Positions 19,129 to 30,099 are shown, counted from the stretch's first letter. The stretch: 64,000 nt of DNA from Chrysophaeum taylorii (GCA_029834535.1 JAQMWT010000585.1:17409-81408), one strand, 5' to 3'. The notes: a model not told the origin generated them from the sequence alone. Translations and numbers: made by a program.

Positions 19129-19698
19129 TCATGTGTGGAAACCAAGCACAGTTGTAAATGTTTGCTTTGGATGGGACGGCAGGGACAACAGGCCGTTAGG
19201 TTTGCGAGTGGCGAGTACGACGGCGGTTCTTCCTAGGAGAGTCTTATAATCGTGCGGATCGAAGGTGGAGGACTTCATAGTTTCGTACAGATATGGCTCG
19301 CGGGGCAGTGGCGGATCGGTGGCTTGTACATGCAGAGATTTGAGCTGAGATGTCGCTATAACTTGGAGACCTCTCCTGAATTGCGGGACGACCATAAATA
19401 CGAGATATAAAGAGATATAAAGCGTGACCGGTTGAGTCATTTGTATCCTTTGAGGAGAGACCTGCAGCCTGCAAATACAACGGTTTAACACCGATGAAGT
19501 GGCTGGTAAGGGTGCCTCGTCCCATATGAGTGGTGTGTTCGGGAATCCGGCGTATGGACTCGGGAACAAAGTGTTGTATTGTGCGCGTAAAGCAAAAAGA
19601 TGCGCCACCGTCCACCAATGAAGCTCCAGTGCCGGGTCAATTGCATCCGTGCAGCGAGTTAGTCTTCTTCGAGGTCTTTCCTGGAGTGTAAGTTGCAC
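19129..19698 (-). CDS. Copia-A aspartic protease
   Basis: The frame starting near 19618 reads MVDGGASFCFTRTIQHFVPE: DGGAS stands where copia proteases have DSGAS/DTGAS. The block TLTSHFIGVKPLYLQAAG follows. After a frame change near 19440 the protein goes on with VFMVVPQFRRGLQVIATSQL and a 70-residue tail (AVVLATRKPNGLLSLPSHPK) which leads into the DNMT. Copia-B keeps the same residues in one frame from 51560 through the DNMT start, so protease and DNMT belong to one polyprotein. Confidence 0.65.
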   Translation of the reverse strand: MQLTLQERPRRRLTRCTDAIDPALELHWWTVAHLFALRAQYNTLFPSPYAGFPNTPLIWDEAPLPATSSVLNRCICRLQVSPQRIQMTQPVTLYISLYLVFMVVPQFRRGLQVIATSQLKSLHVQATDPPLPREPYLYETMKSSTFDPHDYKTLLGRTAVVLATRKPNGLLSLPSHPKQTFTTVLGFHT

Positions 19699-19749
19699 AA
19701 AGAAAATCTGCGACTCTAGGTGAGATGGTTGATGATGTCGGGAAATTCG

Positions 19750-21980
19750 TCATCGTGAGGCTTGGTGCCTGATTGAGCAAGATGTGGTTGGCGGCACAGG
19801 CGTCGTCGGCAACCATAAGCGAAAAAGCCGACTCTGGTGGAGAGCACGCATATAGTCACTGTGACGTTGTGCGTAGTCTTCGGCGGAGTCATCTTCATCA
19901 TTGATTTCGGGAATGGTGTCGTCGTATAGGTCTAGCTGACCGCTGTCGTCATAGAAACCGAGGTGTCCTTTTTCATCTTGTTCATCGGTTTCGGCTTCGC
20001 CCTCATCAGGTGGATCGTCCTGGGGATCGGACGTCAACATCTGGAGAAATTCGGCGGCATCGTTTTCGGCTTCGGAGAGAAGTATCTCGTCGGAGATGGT
20101 GGTGATGAGGTTGATTAGCTTGCTCATGCGCTCGGAGCTGGACGTATGTTGGCGACCGGCTTGGCTAAGATTCCGCATGGTTTGGAGCTTGCGACGGACT
20201 TCACGAAGGGGGACCTTGAAGCGTCGGTCAGGAGTAGATGGTTTGGGTGGATGAGGTTGATTGGGAAAGGCGACCTTGCGAAGATGCCGGTGCTCGCGTT
20301 TGTCAGGGGTGACAGGAGTAGCACGGGGATGTTACTTGGTCTTCCTTGGGGTGACAGGGGTGGCCATGGGCTTAGGACTGTCATTGATGTCGTTGTAAGA
20401 CGGGGAGAGAGGATTGGGAGGCTTTTTGCCAGGAGGGGGCTTCTTGGGGTGCCGCGAAATTTGCTTTTTGCGGTAGGCGTGGAGTTGGTGAGTGAGGTCA
20501 TTGTCTTCATCTTGGTCAAGGTTGGCCTCCGCGAGAAAAACAGCGGCGGGGTCGGTGTCTTCATCGGGATCCGGTGGGGTGTCATCTTCAGAGGGAGAGG
20601 TGTCATCATCGTCTTCGGTGAGGTGGAGACCAAGACGGCGGGAGCGAAAACGGGGGTTGTCTTTGTCCTTTGTTGGCAGACGACCAAAGTCAGTGACGAA
20701 GCGCAAAGGCTTGAAGTTGAGAGTCGGGTGAGGCTTGAGGTGAGCCCAAAAGATGCGCTCAAACGTGGAGATGACTTTGATGCGAGCGATGAGCTTGGGA
20801 AGGTGGTTGATGACTTCCTTGTCTTCGTCGAGTAACAGCGAGTCGTTCGGAGTGCGCAGACAGTTAGCAAGACGCACAAGCCCTTGATGTGTGTTGGGGC
20901 GCGGGAGTCAAGCAAACTTGGAGGGTACTTAAAGCGAAGCAGTTCGTGGATTTCCTCGAGAATCTTGTCGTCGGAAAGTTGGAGAGAAGCATAATTTGTT
21001 ATCTGGCGCAGTTGCTGCTGGACATGGCGCATATATTCAATATAGTGCGCAGGCTCGTGGATCTCTGGGTAGAACAGCGTGTCCAGGAAGGCATTATAGA
21101 CGTAATGCGCATGGTGGACGTGGTTCTGGCCCGTGTGCTTGTCGAGTGCTAGGCGAACTTGAAGCACAAATTCGAGTCCTATCGGATGGGAAGATCCGAG
21201 TGCATCGATTTCGTCGCATGCTGGGTGCTTGACGGAGTCGCTACCGGCATGTAGGAAGCGGCGAAACAGGGGGTGCACGGTCTCGCGGAGGTATACGATG
21301 ACGTCGGCCTCTTTTCCTTGGAGATAAGGCTGGGTGATCGGATACAACTTGCCTTTTGTCATATCGGTCGGGTCCTTGTCTTTATCTTCAAGTTATTGGA
21401 GCTTTGGCTCGTAGACGTTCTCCAGGCAGTGTTTGCCGAATTTGCGGTACACACCCTTGTGGTAGACGTAACGGCCTTGGGGATCTTGCGTGTTCCCGGC
21501 GGTAGAGTGGTGGTCGGGGTCTTTATCGTATTCCTTGATGCAGTGGCTTAGAAGAGCGTCAGCGAGATCATTAGATCCGCGCAAGACGGATTCCCACGTG
21601 TAGAAGCCCTGTAGGAAGTATTGAGTTATGCCTGTTTCAGGCATCAGATGTTCGACGAACAACTGCATGACGCGAAACGAAAGCATTTGGGGCGTGACTT
21701 GAGCCGAGTCCATTGACTTGAGAACGGCGCTAGGTGGGTCACTAAAAGTGTTAGGTTTGTGCTTGGGGTCTTGTTGAGCTGGAGGGGGGGGTGGAGCCGC
21801 AGCAGCGACGGCAGGTGGTGGTGCTTGCGTTGCTTGCACTTGGGCGGCCAACGCGCTTAATTGAGCATTGAATTGTGCCATCAAGCGAGCTTCGTGGTCT
21901 TGCATCTCTTTTTGATGCCTTGCTTATAAGCGAGCTTATTGTTCTCGCATCTCCTTTTGGAGTTCTTGATTGGCAGGCAT
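19750..21980 (-). CDS. Copia-A Gag-like protein (frameshifted)
   Basis: It begins at an ATG at 21980 (MPANQELQKEMREQ, then a stop) and continues in frames 21905-21393, 21362-20880, 20877-20332 and 20178-19750. A Gln/Ala-rich start and a PPP tract are followed by QVTPQMLSFRVMQLFVEHL and FLQGFYTWESVLRGSNDLA, a helical capsid-like region. The second half is basic and Pro-rich, then RNLSQAGRQHTSSSERMSKL and an acidic end (DEDDSAEDYAQ). There is no CCHC zinc knuckle. Copia-B has the same protein at 49094-51311. Confidence 0.7.
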
Positions 21981-22065
21981 TTTGCTTGGGTTCAGGAACG
22001 TCAGTGAGCGGGACTCGTCTGGTAATCCTGAGGCTTTGCTGATACCGGGACTGGTGCCCAATACA

Positions 22066-22261
22066 TAGAGAACAGTAATTTCAACTGTGTTACCCTTCAG
22101 CAGAGCGTGAGAACAGTGGTAGTCTGTCCTCGAATCTGTCTCCTAAACGAGGACAGCCGGTGTGAATAACACAGCGTTTTCTTAAATCAAAAGGTGGCAA
22201 AGTTAAGGGAACTAACCATAGAATAGTGGGTACTAACTCTAATTCAGATTTTATATCTCTA
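22066..22261 (-). repeat. 5' LTR of Copia-A
   Basis: 196 bp, plus-strand ends TAGAGAAC and ATATCTCTA, followed by the target duplicate CTCAT. Inside the element the minus strand goes TTGGGCACCAGTCCCGGTAT, a candidate primer site that recurs as GGGCACCAGTCCGG after the Copia-B LTR. Confidence 0.9.
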
Positions 22262-22266
22262 CTCAT

Positions 22267-23112
22267 TCCCGGTGACTTCCCTCGTTTGTAGCCCAGTTCA
22301 GGATCAAAGTCGGCAAGTCGCATCGCCCATCGAGCCAACCGACCTGGCGAATGCGCCGCCTTCCGCAAAAACGTCAAATTGCGGTGATCCGTTTCGAGGA
22401 TCGTAGTGTGCCCTTCAATGTAAGAGCGAAAATGCTCGAGAGAAAGAATAACTGGCAGTAGCTCTAGCCGACGGGGCTCATAGTTCCGCATTTCTTTCGG
22501 CACAGCTCGGCTCCAATACTCTATCACTCGTTCTTCTTGTGTCACCTTTCCGGTGTCGTCCGTGACTTCCAAGAATGGGAAAAGATACGCGCCCAGGCCG
22601 TCCTTGGAAGCATCCGAACGGATCTGGAAGGGAAGATCGTAGTCCGGGTGATAGACTCCGCGAGAGTCCACCAAGGCCTCGATGATCGTATCCCACGCCT
22701 TTTGGCACTCGGGCACCCACTTGAACGGCACGCCCTCGAGACACAATCGGCTCAACGGCTCCACAATCTTCGAATAATTCTTCACATATCGGCGGCAATA
22801 GTTGCTCACGCCGATGAAAGGTCGAATCTGGGTCTCCGGAGACGTGTTCGGCAGCGTTCCGGGGATCGGCATCTGCTGCAGCGCTTCTAACGTCTTAGGA
22901 TTCGGCCTCAAGCCTTCCGGGGTCGAAATGTGTCCCAGAAACTCGATTTCATCTTCGAGGAGGTGAAACTTCGCTGTTCGTCCACTGTATCCTTGTTGTG
23001 CTAAGTGGCACAGTACTTCAATCAAGACTTGTAAGTGACGGTGGAGGTCGTCCGATCCCATCATAATATCATCGACAAACGCGACCAAGTCCTTATACAT
23101 CCATTCTGACAA
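22267..23112 (-). CDS. Gypsy-2 RT end and RNase H
   Basis: It starts in RT motif C (LVAFVDDIMMGSDDLHRHL), runs through AKFHLLEDEIEFLGHISTP, YCRRYVKNYSKIVEPLSR and RNase H (PFQIRSDASKDGLGAYLF, RRLELLPVILSLEHFRSYI, LETDHRNLTFLRKA, LARWAMRLADFDPELGY) without a frameshift. At 22262 the frame crosses into the Copia-A LTR and then meets a stop at 22090. Better preserved than the same region of Gypsy-1. Confidence 0.85.
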
Positions 23113-23165
23113 ATCGCTGCCATCTGCTTACAGAAAAGAGCTCCTACGGTTTTCACTCCCAGAGG

Positions 23166-23288
23166 CTAACTAAACTAACTTCAGACCTCTCCCGAGCATG
23201 GGAGCCAGGCCGGACCGGCAGGAGCCGGTACGGAATCACAGAGGAAAATCACGCAGCTGGGGCAGAGGCGAGGGACGAGGACGGACTC
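23166..23288 (-). repeat. SINE-like fragment inside Gypsy-2 RT
   Basis: A minus-orientation tail (CTAACTAAACTAACTTCAG, then CCTCTCCCGAGCATGGGAGCC) of the dispersed (TTAG)n family, cut at the 5' side. Compared with Gypsy-1 (7567-7590), gypsy bases next to the insert are missing, so insertion came with a small deletion. I see no clear target duplication. Confidence 0.75.
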
Positions 23289-23950
23289 AATAAACTATGG
23301 GCTCGGAGTTTGCTAACCATCGTGACGGCGTCCTGAGCGGCGGCATCCAAACGCAGGTTGTGGTATCCTCATCGAATATCAACGCACGTCCGCCAACGGC
23401 ACATGGCAAGAAAGGCCAACGCGTCGTCTTGGCGAATATTCGGCCAACTATCATTGACCAGCTGATCCTTGAGCTGACGTAAGTCGACTGCAGCACGAAA
23501 AGCGTTCGACGTCCCGATCTCCGCTCCCTTCTTGGGCAGCATCAGCACCGGAAATCCCCACGGAGAGTTCGCCGGTCGGATGACTCCATCGCGGCACCAC
23601 TCGGTGATCTGCTTTCTGAGACAATCGAGCTTCGCTGGCGTCAACCTGTAAGGCGTCATCTTACTCGGTCGTGGGTTTGCGTCCTTTAATCGTAGAGAAA
23701 CCGGCGGCGAGTCCACACGTCTCATAATCGGGTCCAAAAAGACCCACGCGTATTGCACGCAGTGGCTTAGCATCATCTTCGCATCCTCACCCAGATGCGG
23801 ATTGTCGGGAATTCCTAGTTCTCGAACAACCTTCTCGGCTTCTTCTTTCGTCGGAGTTTCGACTTTCATCGCGTCGTTGTCCTTGACGTGCTCCGGGGTC
23901 TGCGGCAGCGGCGCACCATCTGCATCGCGCGGCGCATCCTTCCACGGCAC
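23289..23950 (-). CDS. Gypsy-2 reverse transcriptase, N-terminal part
   Basis: One frame of about 190 residues: VVRELGIPDNPHLGEDAKMM, MTPYRLTPAKLDCLRKQITE, PANSPWGFPVLMLPKKG, AAVDLRQLKDQLVNDSW and CVDIR (motif A). It lacks the stop seen in Gypsy-1 after CRDEII. The SINE fragment cuts it before motif B, and RT resumes at 23112. Confidence 0.8.
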
Positions 23951-24035
23951 ATTGAACTTTCTTCGTATTCGAACCTCACTTCGGGATGGCTCTTGTTGAT
24001 CTTTTCACCTTTGACTCGCACACTCGGTTCGCTCC

Positions 24036-25636
24036 TCACTTTCGGCTCTCGATCAGGTTCAGGATCCGGCGGAACGTCCAATTTTGGTTGTCGGGGGGCT
24101 CCAGCAGAAGAAGCATGAACCGTCCCGGGCGCCTCTGCTGGAAGCGGAAGCAAAGGTACCTCTGGCGGTTTCCATTTGGTGCGTTCCTGGAGATCATCTT
24201 TCGACACCCATTAACGACACGGGTACGCGTATTCAGCAGCGGAACCTGTACGTGACGAAGGGTGGTGTCGGTAATTCGCAGATACTGCTCAGAGGGTCGA
24301 TCTGTAGGGCGCAACGCGGTCGGCAGGACTTCGCCACTTTGGCGGAAACCTCGGGTCACGGAGTTACGCAGATCGAGGGCTAAAATGGCCATAGTGTATG
24401 GGGGCACGACAGACGCCAGGTGCTTGAGCGAATCTGTATTGGACAGGCCAGCCCAATCATGGTCCAGCGGCATCGTGAGCAACTCTGCGGTCATCTTGAG
24501 AGTCAAAGGCTGAGTGTCCGAGCGGTGCGGTTCTAAGTTTAGAGGAATGCGCGTAACGGTGTAAGCCGTATCCATTGCGTATCGGGACGAGCCTAGATTG
24601 CTGCTGGAGCAGGTGGCGTTCATCCGCATAACCTAATGCTGCAGCGGATTATTGTCACATATTCGCACACGTTCTCGGAGCCTCTTGCAGGTGCAGCGGG
24701 TGACTGGAGACCAACAACCGCACGCGACAGCTCATCAAATTGGGCGTAATTTCTTGAAAATTGACGACGTACACGTATGTAAACGCGCAATATGAGAGAT
24801 GATCGATGCTTCTTGTTCAATCAGCCACATCAGGAAGCCCGCCATTTTGCACAGTTCATCGTCCAATGAGTGGCCGTCACTCCCTTGCCGACATCTCTCG
24901 ACGTCAAATTGCAGAGTGCTGAATGAACACGGGGCGGGGACGCCATGCACATCGACGACGACCATTATACTTCAGGCAAATAGCCCTTTATCAATCGGAG
25001 GGTCGTTTCATAGCGTCCGCATGGCGTATGCTGAACCACTGGCACCATAGGAAAATTCTTATAATGGATCTGGTTGGCAGCTGCGGAAGAGCCAAGAGCA
25101 AGGACGACTCGAAACGACGTCCCGCACAACTCGTTCGCTCGTTGCAGCCCTGAAGTGCTGCCTCCGGCGCCGCTGAATAGCATCACCACTTTGCGATACG
25201 TGATCGGGAGCCATTGGACATTTTCAAATCTTCGGCGAATCTCGCCTTCTGTAGCCTCTCGGCACTTCTTTTCCTCCTCGTCGGATCGTCGGTCGAAAGC
25301 GTCGTTACCGAGCGATTCCTGATGGGGGGTCACGTCGTTTTCGGCACACGGGGCCGACTTTTGTACCGAGCTCAAAAGCATCGGCGCGGGGGCCGCTTCG
25401 CATTGCGTCATATGACATGCGACCGAAACAGTGAACGACAGGTTGGCCTTGTCGTACTCGGCCTCACAGTCCTGCGTTAATTCTTCGACCGTTGCAACAT
25501 GCAACTCGTCATCAAAACGAATAATATCACCCAGAGCGAGTACTTCACCTTGAGTAATCACAGTCGGCACATCTCGGGTGGAGGAAATCGCCATTCGAGC
25601 GGCGAACTTGTCGTGATCATCGGAAGAGGAACACAT
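24036..25636 (-). pseudogene. Gypsy-2 DNMT, inactivated
   Basis: Homologue of 8372-9932. Motif I MLFSGAGGSTSGLQRA is intact (frame 25636-24965). The cofactor Asp in ALDSSAAAN is now Gly (ALGSSAAAN). A frameshift near 24965 follows GYLPEV. The catalytic motif reads ASPPRVHSA, with Arg for the catalytic Cys; the ENF of motif VI is lost. The last part (24629-24036) keeps QPLTLKMTAELLTMPLDHDW and LASVVPPYTMAIL in a separate frame. No methyltransferase activity can be expected from this copy. Confidence 0.85.
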
Positions 25637-25644
25637 GCCGTCGA

Positions 25645-26417
25645 CTACCCCGAGTTGCTCGTATCCAGGGGATGTAGCAACGAAAACCTGCCCGTTTTCC
25701 AGGGCTCGGAACGGGTGACTGGCACGCAGTAAGTGCGCCCAGGCTCGACCTTCATCATGTGCGCAGCGTAGGCCACCACTTCATGGGCAGCGCTGCTCGA
25801 AACTCGAGAAGGCATGACAGTCGAGACTCCCCAAGTCGTCGAAGCTGCCGCTCGTTCTGGCGGTGGACTCTGGAGGTCTCTAATCGTGCACAAGCGAGCG
25901 TAAGCGCGATCCTCGACCGTGTTCAGGCTCTGCTTCATCGCGGGGTGCTGGTGACCGTAAATCGGCACTACCACTGGGCTGCGCTCATCATAAGTTGATC
26001 TGAACGCCAGGATGGGGGAATCGACTCGTCGACCCTGCACCTTCAACCACTTGCGCCCATATGCGACTTGCGTGCGGAGAAACGCAATGCGATTGTGCGG
26101 GTAGTCCACCACGGCTCCCAGCACTCGAATATAGCGCGCTCCCAATAGAAATAAATGATTCGTATCGACAACGATAGCAACCACTGGGACTGCCACGTCG
26201 TCCGCAAGAGCGATTCGCAACGCAACCCATTTGTAGATAGTCGCCTTGTTCAATCCCGGCCCGTATAGGGTGCGCTCGAATGGGAGTTCGCCTTGGTCGA
26301 AGATTGTCTTATCCTTCGCCAGCTTGGCGACCATCTCGCGGCAAATATAAGAGACATCAGCCATTCCATCCACACCGATGATCGTTGCGAACTTCGGCCC
26401 GTCTCGTCTTTTGTAAA
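25645..26417 (-). CDS. Gypsy-2 protease region
   Basis: It reads FATIIGVDGMADVSYICREM, LNKATIYKWVALRIALADD, HLFLLGARYIRVLGAVVDY and a linker ending AAHMMKVEPGRTYCVPVTR. The candidate catalytic site is DGMA. The 5' end is separated from its leader (31004 onward) by the TIR element. A one-base change near 25700 shifts the frame before the DNMT. Confidence 0.65.
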
Positions 26418-26439
26418 TACAAGTGCAGGCCAGTAAGTT
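26418..26439 (+). repeat. Left terminal inverted repeat with subterminal 19-bp array
   Basis: Perfect 22-bp match to the reverse complement of 30982-31003. Four or five units of the AGTAAGTTSACCTGGTCC type follow at 26431-26515. Confidence 0.9.
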
Positions 26440-26570
26440 GACGTCCCAGTAAGTTGACCTGGTCCCAGTAAGTTGACCTGGTCCTAGTAAGTTCACCTGG
26501 TCCTAGTAAGGGCGGCTACCCGAGGACCTCGGCGTAGACGACAGTGCGCGTGTAGACGCCGGGGGGGGGC

Positions 26571-27117
26571 TTATCGGTATTGCGCGGCACGTGTGGGGTA
26601 GGGTGGAGTCGTCGACTCAGAAGAGCATATCCTCGGGGTTGCCGATCGACAGAGAGCCACGTAGAGCTGGACGTGGCAGAAGACGGGCTTGGGCAAGAGG
26701 ACGCCGACCTTGCGGGGCGTCTGCCCCTGGCTCTTGTTGATCGTTTGGCGTCGGTGGGGCTTAAGGGATACTGGTTGGAGGAGCCTCGGTGACACGACAC
26801 GATCGATGATGCATCGGGTGCCGTTGCAGTGGCCGTGCGACGGGTCGAGGTTGCGAAGACTTTAAGCTCGAGGTCAAAGTCAGCATGCCGTTGGTTGTCA
26901 GGGAGTTGACAACTCGACCGTAAAGAGCGAGGCGTCGTCTTCCGACCCAACCTAGTCGGCCAAAAAGAACTCCGACGCCTCGTCTCCGGGAAAGGCCCCG
27001 GTCATGCGCGCGTTGTCAGCATCGACGACATCGTTTCGACGGGGCGTGAGAATGGCGCGCTGAAAGAGCCGCCGCGGGTCGTGGAAATAGTCTGCGAGGT
27101 CGCCGTAGACGGCTTGG
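26571..27117 (-). pseudogene. PIF1/Helitron-type helicase C-terminal remnant, left arm
   Basis: On the minus strand the frame at 26795-26571 reads TINKSQGQTPRKVGVLLPKP, VFCHVQLYVALCRSATP, the signature end of PIF1 and Helitron helicases (TINKSQGQTL, pVFsHGQLYVALSR). The sequence upstream (27117-26950) corresponds to FQRAILSPRRNDVVDADNV of the right arm, but in shifted frames. Only the C-terminal quarter is present, so it is a fragment. Confidence 0.7.
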
Positions 27118-27124
27118 AGGATCA

Positions 27125-29739
27125 ATGTCTGGCTCGCGCGCCTACCTGATCCTTACCCTAAATCGGGGGACAAACAAACAAACACGGCCCCTTGTGCGTA
27201 GCCTCCACTCCGAGCTCTCTGAGGCACTGTACCCGATCAACGTTGCCGTCGGGGTCAAGGGCGGCCCCTCGCGCCTCGTCTTTGGCGTCCGCACCCACGC
27301 GGAGCAGTACCCCGACCAGGTCATCATCAAGCTGGACAAACGCAACGCCTTCAACGAGCTCAAGCGCCGGACCGTCGTGGACAAACTCGCAAAACCACGC
27401 CAACGCTAAGCTGCGTGCCTATGGCCACTTTATGTTCAAGCAATTACGGCCGGCATCCTGGGTGGCCCTCCACGGCCCCACCGGCCTCGATCGCGCCCCC
27501 TTCGACTCTCAAGAAGGCGGCCAGCAAGGCGACCCCACCTATCCACCGGCGTACTGTCTGGCAACGCATGACGCCGCTCAGGCCCTTGACACCCGCTTAC
27601 GTTCATGTGCCGGCTACGCCCGATTTGGCATGGACGACGGCGTCATCTCTGGTTCCCCTCGTGAGGTTGTCGACGCCCTCCTGCAGTACGCCCGCGACAT
27701 CCAAGCTAGCGGCGAGGAGCTCCGCCTCGACAACTGCGTGGCGTTCTGTCCGGCACTTGGCATGGGTCTTCTCGACCACCCCGATGTTCACGACCACGTC
27801 CAAGTTGCGCCTGACGGCACGCGTACTCTTGCTGGTATCCCCGTTGTCGCCGACGGCCTCGTAATCTACGGTGTGCCCATCGGCTCCCCCGGCCACGCCG
27901 GAGATGCCTATGTCGAAGCTACCTTGCAGCGCGAGGTTGACGCTCAGGTGAGCTACATGAGCCGTATTCGCACCAAGCTCCAGAACGTCTCCCTCCACTG
28001 CATGTACTCGTTGGGCCGCTACTGCATCGCCCCGCGCATGGACTACATCGCGCAACACTGCTACCCCACCAATGCCTTGAGCGCGCTCCGCCGCTTCGAC
28101 GTTGCCGTCCTCAGCTTCGTCGCCACAGCACTTGGCGCAGATCCGCGTCAGGTTTTTGACTCCACCGGCATCGTCCTCCAACGCCTCCGTCTTCCTGCTC
28201 GAAGTGGGGGTGGCGGCATTCGCTCCTGCGCCGACCTCAGCCCCGCCGCCTTTGTTGGCACGGCGGCCCAGGCCCTCCCACACCTCGTCGACCTTCGCGA
28301 TCCTACGGGTGCCGTGGAGGTCCCTGGCTACCTCCCCCCGCCTCGCCTCGGTCCTGGGTGCCACTTCTTTTCGCACAGGTAACGAGTTGCACCGTTGGCA
28401 CCACCTCCTCGCATCCGGCTGCCGCCTGGGGCGAGCACTCGAGACTGCGTGGGACGGACTTCGGGCTGATCTCCGTACCACGCTGGCTTCCCACGGCGGC
28501 GCTGGTTCCGGCGACCCCGCCAACGTTCATCTCGTCGACGGTCCTCTCTCCCACGAATTCGTCTCCATGGGCGTCCTCGTCGACCCCACCATCTCGACAC
28601 CCGTGCTCATACCCCAACTCCAGCGTGCTCTAACCTCCCAGCGCGAGACAGCTCGGGCCACTGCACTCCAGCGCCTTGCGGCCACCCTTCCCATCACCGA
28701 AGCACTTCGAGTAGCGGCGTCCTCATGGGATCGCTTCTCGACCACGTTCATCAGCTCGTGGCCCAGCTCTGCCCTTCAAATCCCCAACCGCTGCTGGGCT
28801 GAGATGTGTGCCCAGTACTTTGGCTACCCCTCTCCAGCTTGTTTGGGCCTCGTGGGCACTCGCATTCTGGGCACTGACGTCGTTCTCGACGCTCACGGCA
28901 AGGTGCTTCTCACGCAGGCCAACCTTGTCAACCGCGGAGGAGCGCGGACCACCTGGCACGACGGCCAGCTCGGGTGCGTCCTCGGCAGCGTCAAAGAGGC
29001 CGGCATCCCAGCCCTGTCCGAGGTTTTCGGCATCTTTGCTGACGTCGTCGCCCCTACCATTCGCACGCGCCTCTACGGCCGGTACCGAGGCAATCTCGCC
29101 CGACGCCAAGTCGTCCCAGACATCCTCACCACGCTCGACAACAAGGAGCAACTCTACGACATCAAAACCCTCGCTTGGGGTTCGTTGTACACCGCCCACG
29201 CCCTCCATCCCTCCCACCCGTCGCCTGTCGATCGGCGCGCAGCGCAAGTCCACTCCGAATTCCTTGCTCACGCCCGCGGCATCGACGCCATCATCCCCCA
29301 GCCGGGTACAGCACCACCGCCTGGCTTCTTGGGCCCTGTCGAACAGCGGCTACGTAGCTACGGCACCGTCGCCGGCCTCGTCTTTGGTGCCTTCGGTGAG
29401 GCCAGCGCGGCGTGCCACGCTCTCGCCCAAACATGCGCAGAGCGCATCGCTGCGCGAACCTGGGTGGCAAGCGGCTGCGCCAACTTCACAGAGGCAAAGG
29501 CGGCCCAAACTCGCCGCATCTACCGTGAGTGGGGGATCGCCAACACATTAGGCCGGGCTCGCTGGGCCCTCACCGCCCTCACCCATGTCGCCGCCTCGGG
29601 GAACCCCACCCAGGCCGCCCGATCCCAGCAGGACGTCACCCTTCGTCGCACATACGTCCGGCGGCAGCATGCGTACGACCTACGGGCGGGGCCCGTCCTC
29701 TCTTCGCCTGCCCCACGCCTCGGCGATGACCCCGACTAG
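27125..29739 (+). CDS. Reverse transcriptase with C-terminal restriction-like endonuclease motif (non-LTR type)
   Basis: Three overlapping frames. 27125-27409: AVGVKGGPSRLVFGV and VIIKLDKRNAFNELKRR (RT motif A). 27400-28382: QEGGQQGDPTYPPAYC (motif B, QGDP) and RFGMDDGVISGSPREV (motif C, MDD), then VIYGVPIGSPGHAGDAYV. 28380-29739: a 450-residue C-terminal part with a Cys cluster (CWAEMCAQYFGYPSPAC) and RRQVVPDILTTL...LYDIKTLAWGSLY, spaced like the PD-(D/E)xK nuclease of R2-like non-LTR elements. Two frameshifts, near 27400 and 28380. GC-rich codon use differs from the neighbours. It is 5'-incomplete, as motifs before A are short or missing. Confidence 0.7.
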
Positions 29740-29787
29740 GTCCCGCGTACTTATCTCCGCCCGTCAGGCACATCCCTCATACCCCAC

Positions 29788-29936
29788 AAACCCACCCACA
29801 TCCTTCATGCTCCCCACACACACCCCCCTCTTAGCAGTCGACATTTACAGACAAACAGTACCCACCCACATCCTTCATGCTCCCCACACACACCCCCCCT
29901 CTTAGCAGTCGACATTTAAAGACAAACAAACAAACA
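29788..29936 (+). repeat. Tandem duplication of about 73 bp followed by (CAAA)n
   Basis: CCACCCACATCCTTCATGCT through TCTTAGCAGTCGACATTTA occurs twice in a row, then a (CAAA) microsatellite runs to 29966. It lies just after the RT ORF, the usual place for a non-LTR 3' UTR and simple-repeat tail. Confidence 0.8.
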
Positions 29937-29966
29937 AACAAACAAACAAACAAACAAACAAACAAA

Positions 29967-30030
29967 CAGACAAACATCTGCCGATTAGTAGTCTTAACGT
30001 CTTAACTACTAATCGGCAGATGTTTGTCTG
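29967..30030. repeat. Perfect 26-bp inverted repeat (hairpin) with 12-base loop
   Basis: CAGACAAACATCTGCCGATT... at 29967-29992 pairs perfectly with 30005-30030 around CTTAACGTCTTA. The pairing goes on imperfectly through (CAAA)n against (TTTG)n. It marks the junction of the RT segment and the right arm of the TIR element. Confidence 0.9.
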
Positions 30031-30099
30031 TTTGTTTGTTTGTCTGTTTGTTTGTCCCTCGATTTAGGGTAAGGATCAGGTAGGCGCGAGAGCCAGACA

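Larger units (their letters stand above)
12834..22261 (-). mobile_element. Copia-A: complete Ty1/copia element with DNMT
   Basis: 9428 bp, bounded by 196-bp LTRs (12834-13029 and 22066-22261) and a perfect 5-bp target duplication CTCAT (12829-12833 and 22262-22266). The flanks join to gypsy sequence that matches 6640-6670 of Gypsy-1, so the empty site can be seen. Minus-strand order: LTR, gag, protease, DNMT, integrase, RT, RNase H, LTR, which is the copia order with DNMT added. Both LTRs are very similar, so insertion is fairly recent, although several frames carry single-base shifts. Confidence 0.9.

Noticed and set aside
26431-26515. Regularly spaced 19-bp repeats as a CRISPR-like array
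   Set aside because: Units are contiguous without unique spacers, lie next to a terminal inverted repeat, and the context is eukaryotic.
27142-29271. Long minus-strand ORFs overlapping the RT/endonuclease gene (27603-28523, 28723-29271)
   Set aside because: They are antisense shadows of GC-rich coding sequence; the plus strand carries the RT motifs.
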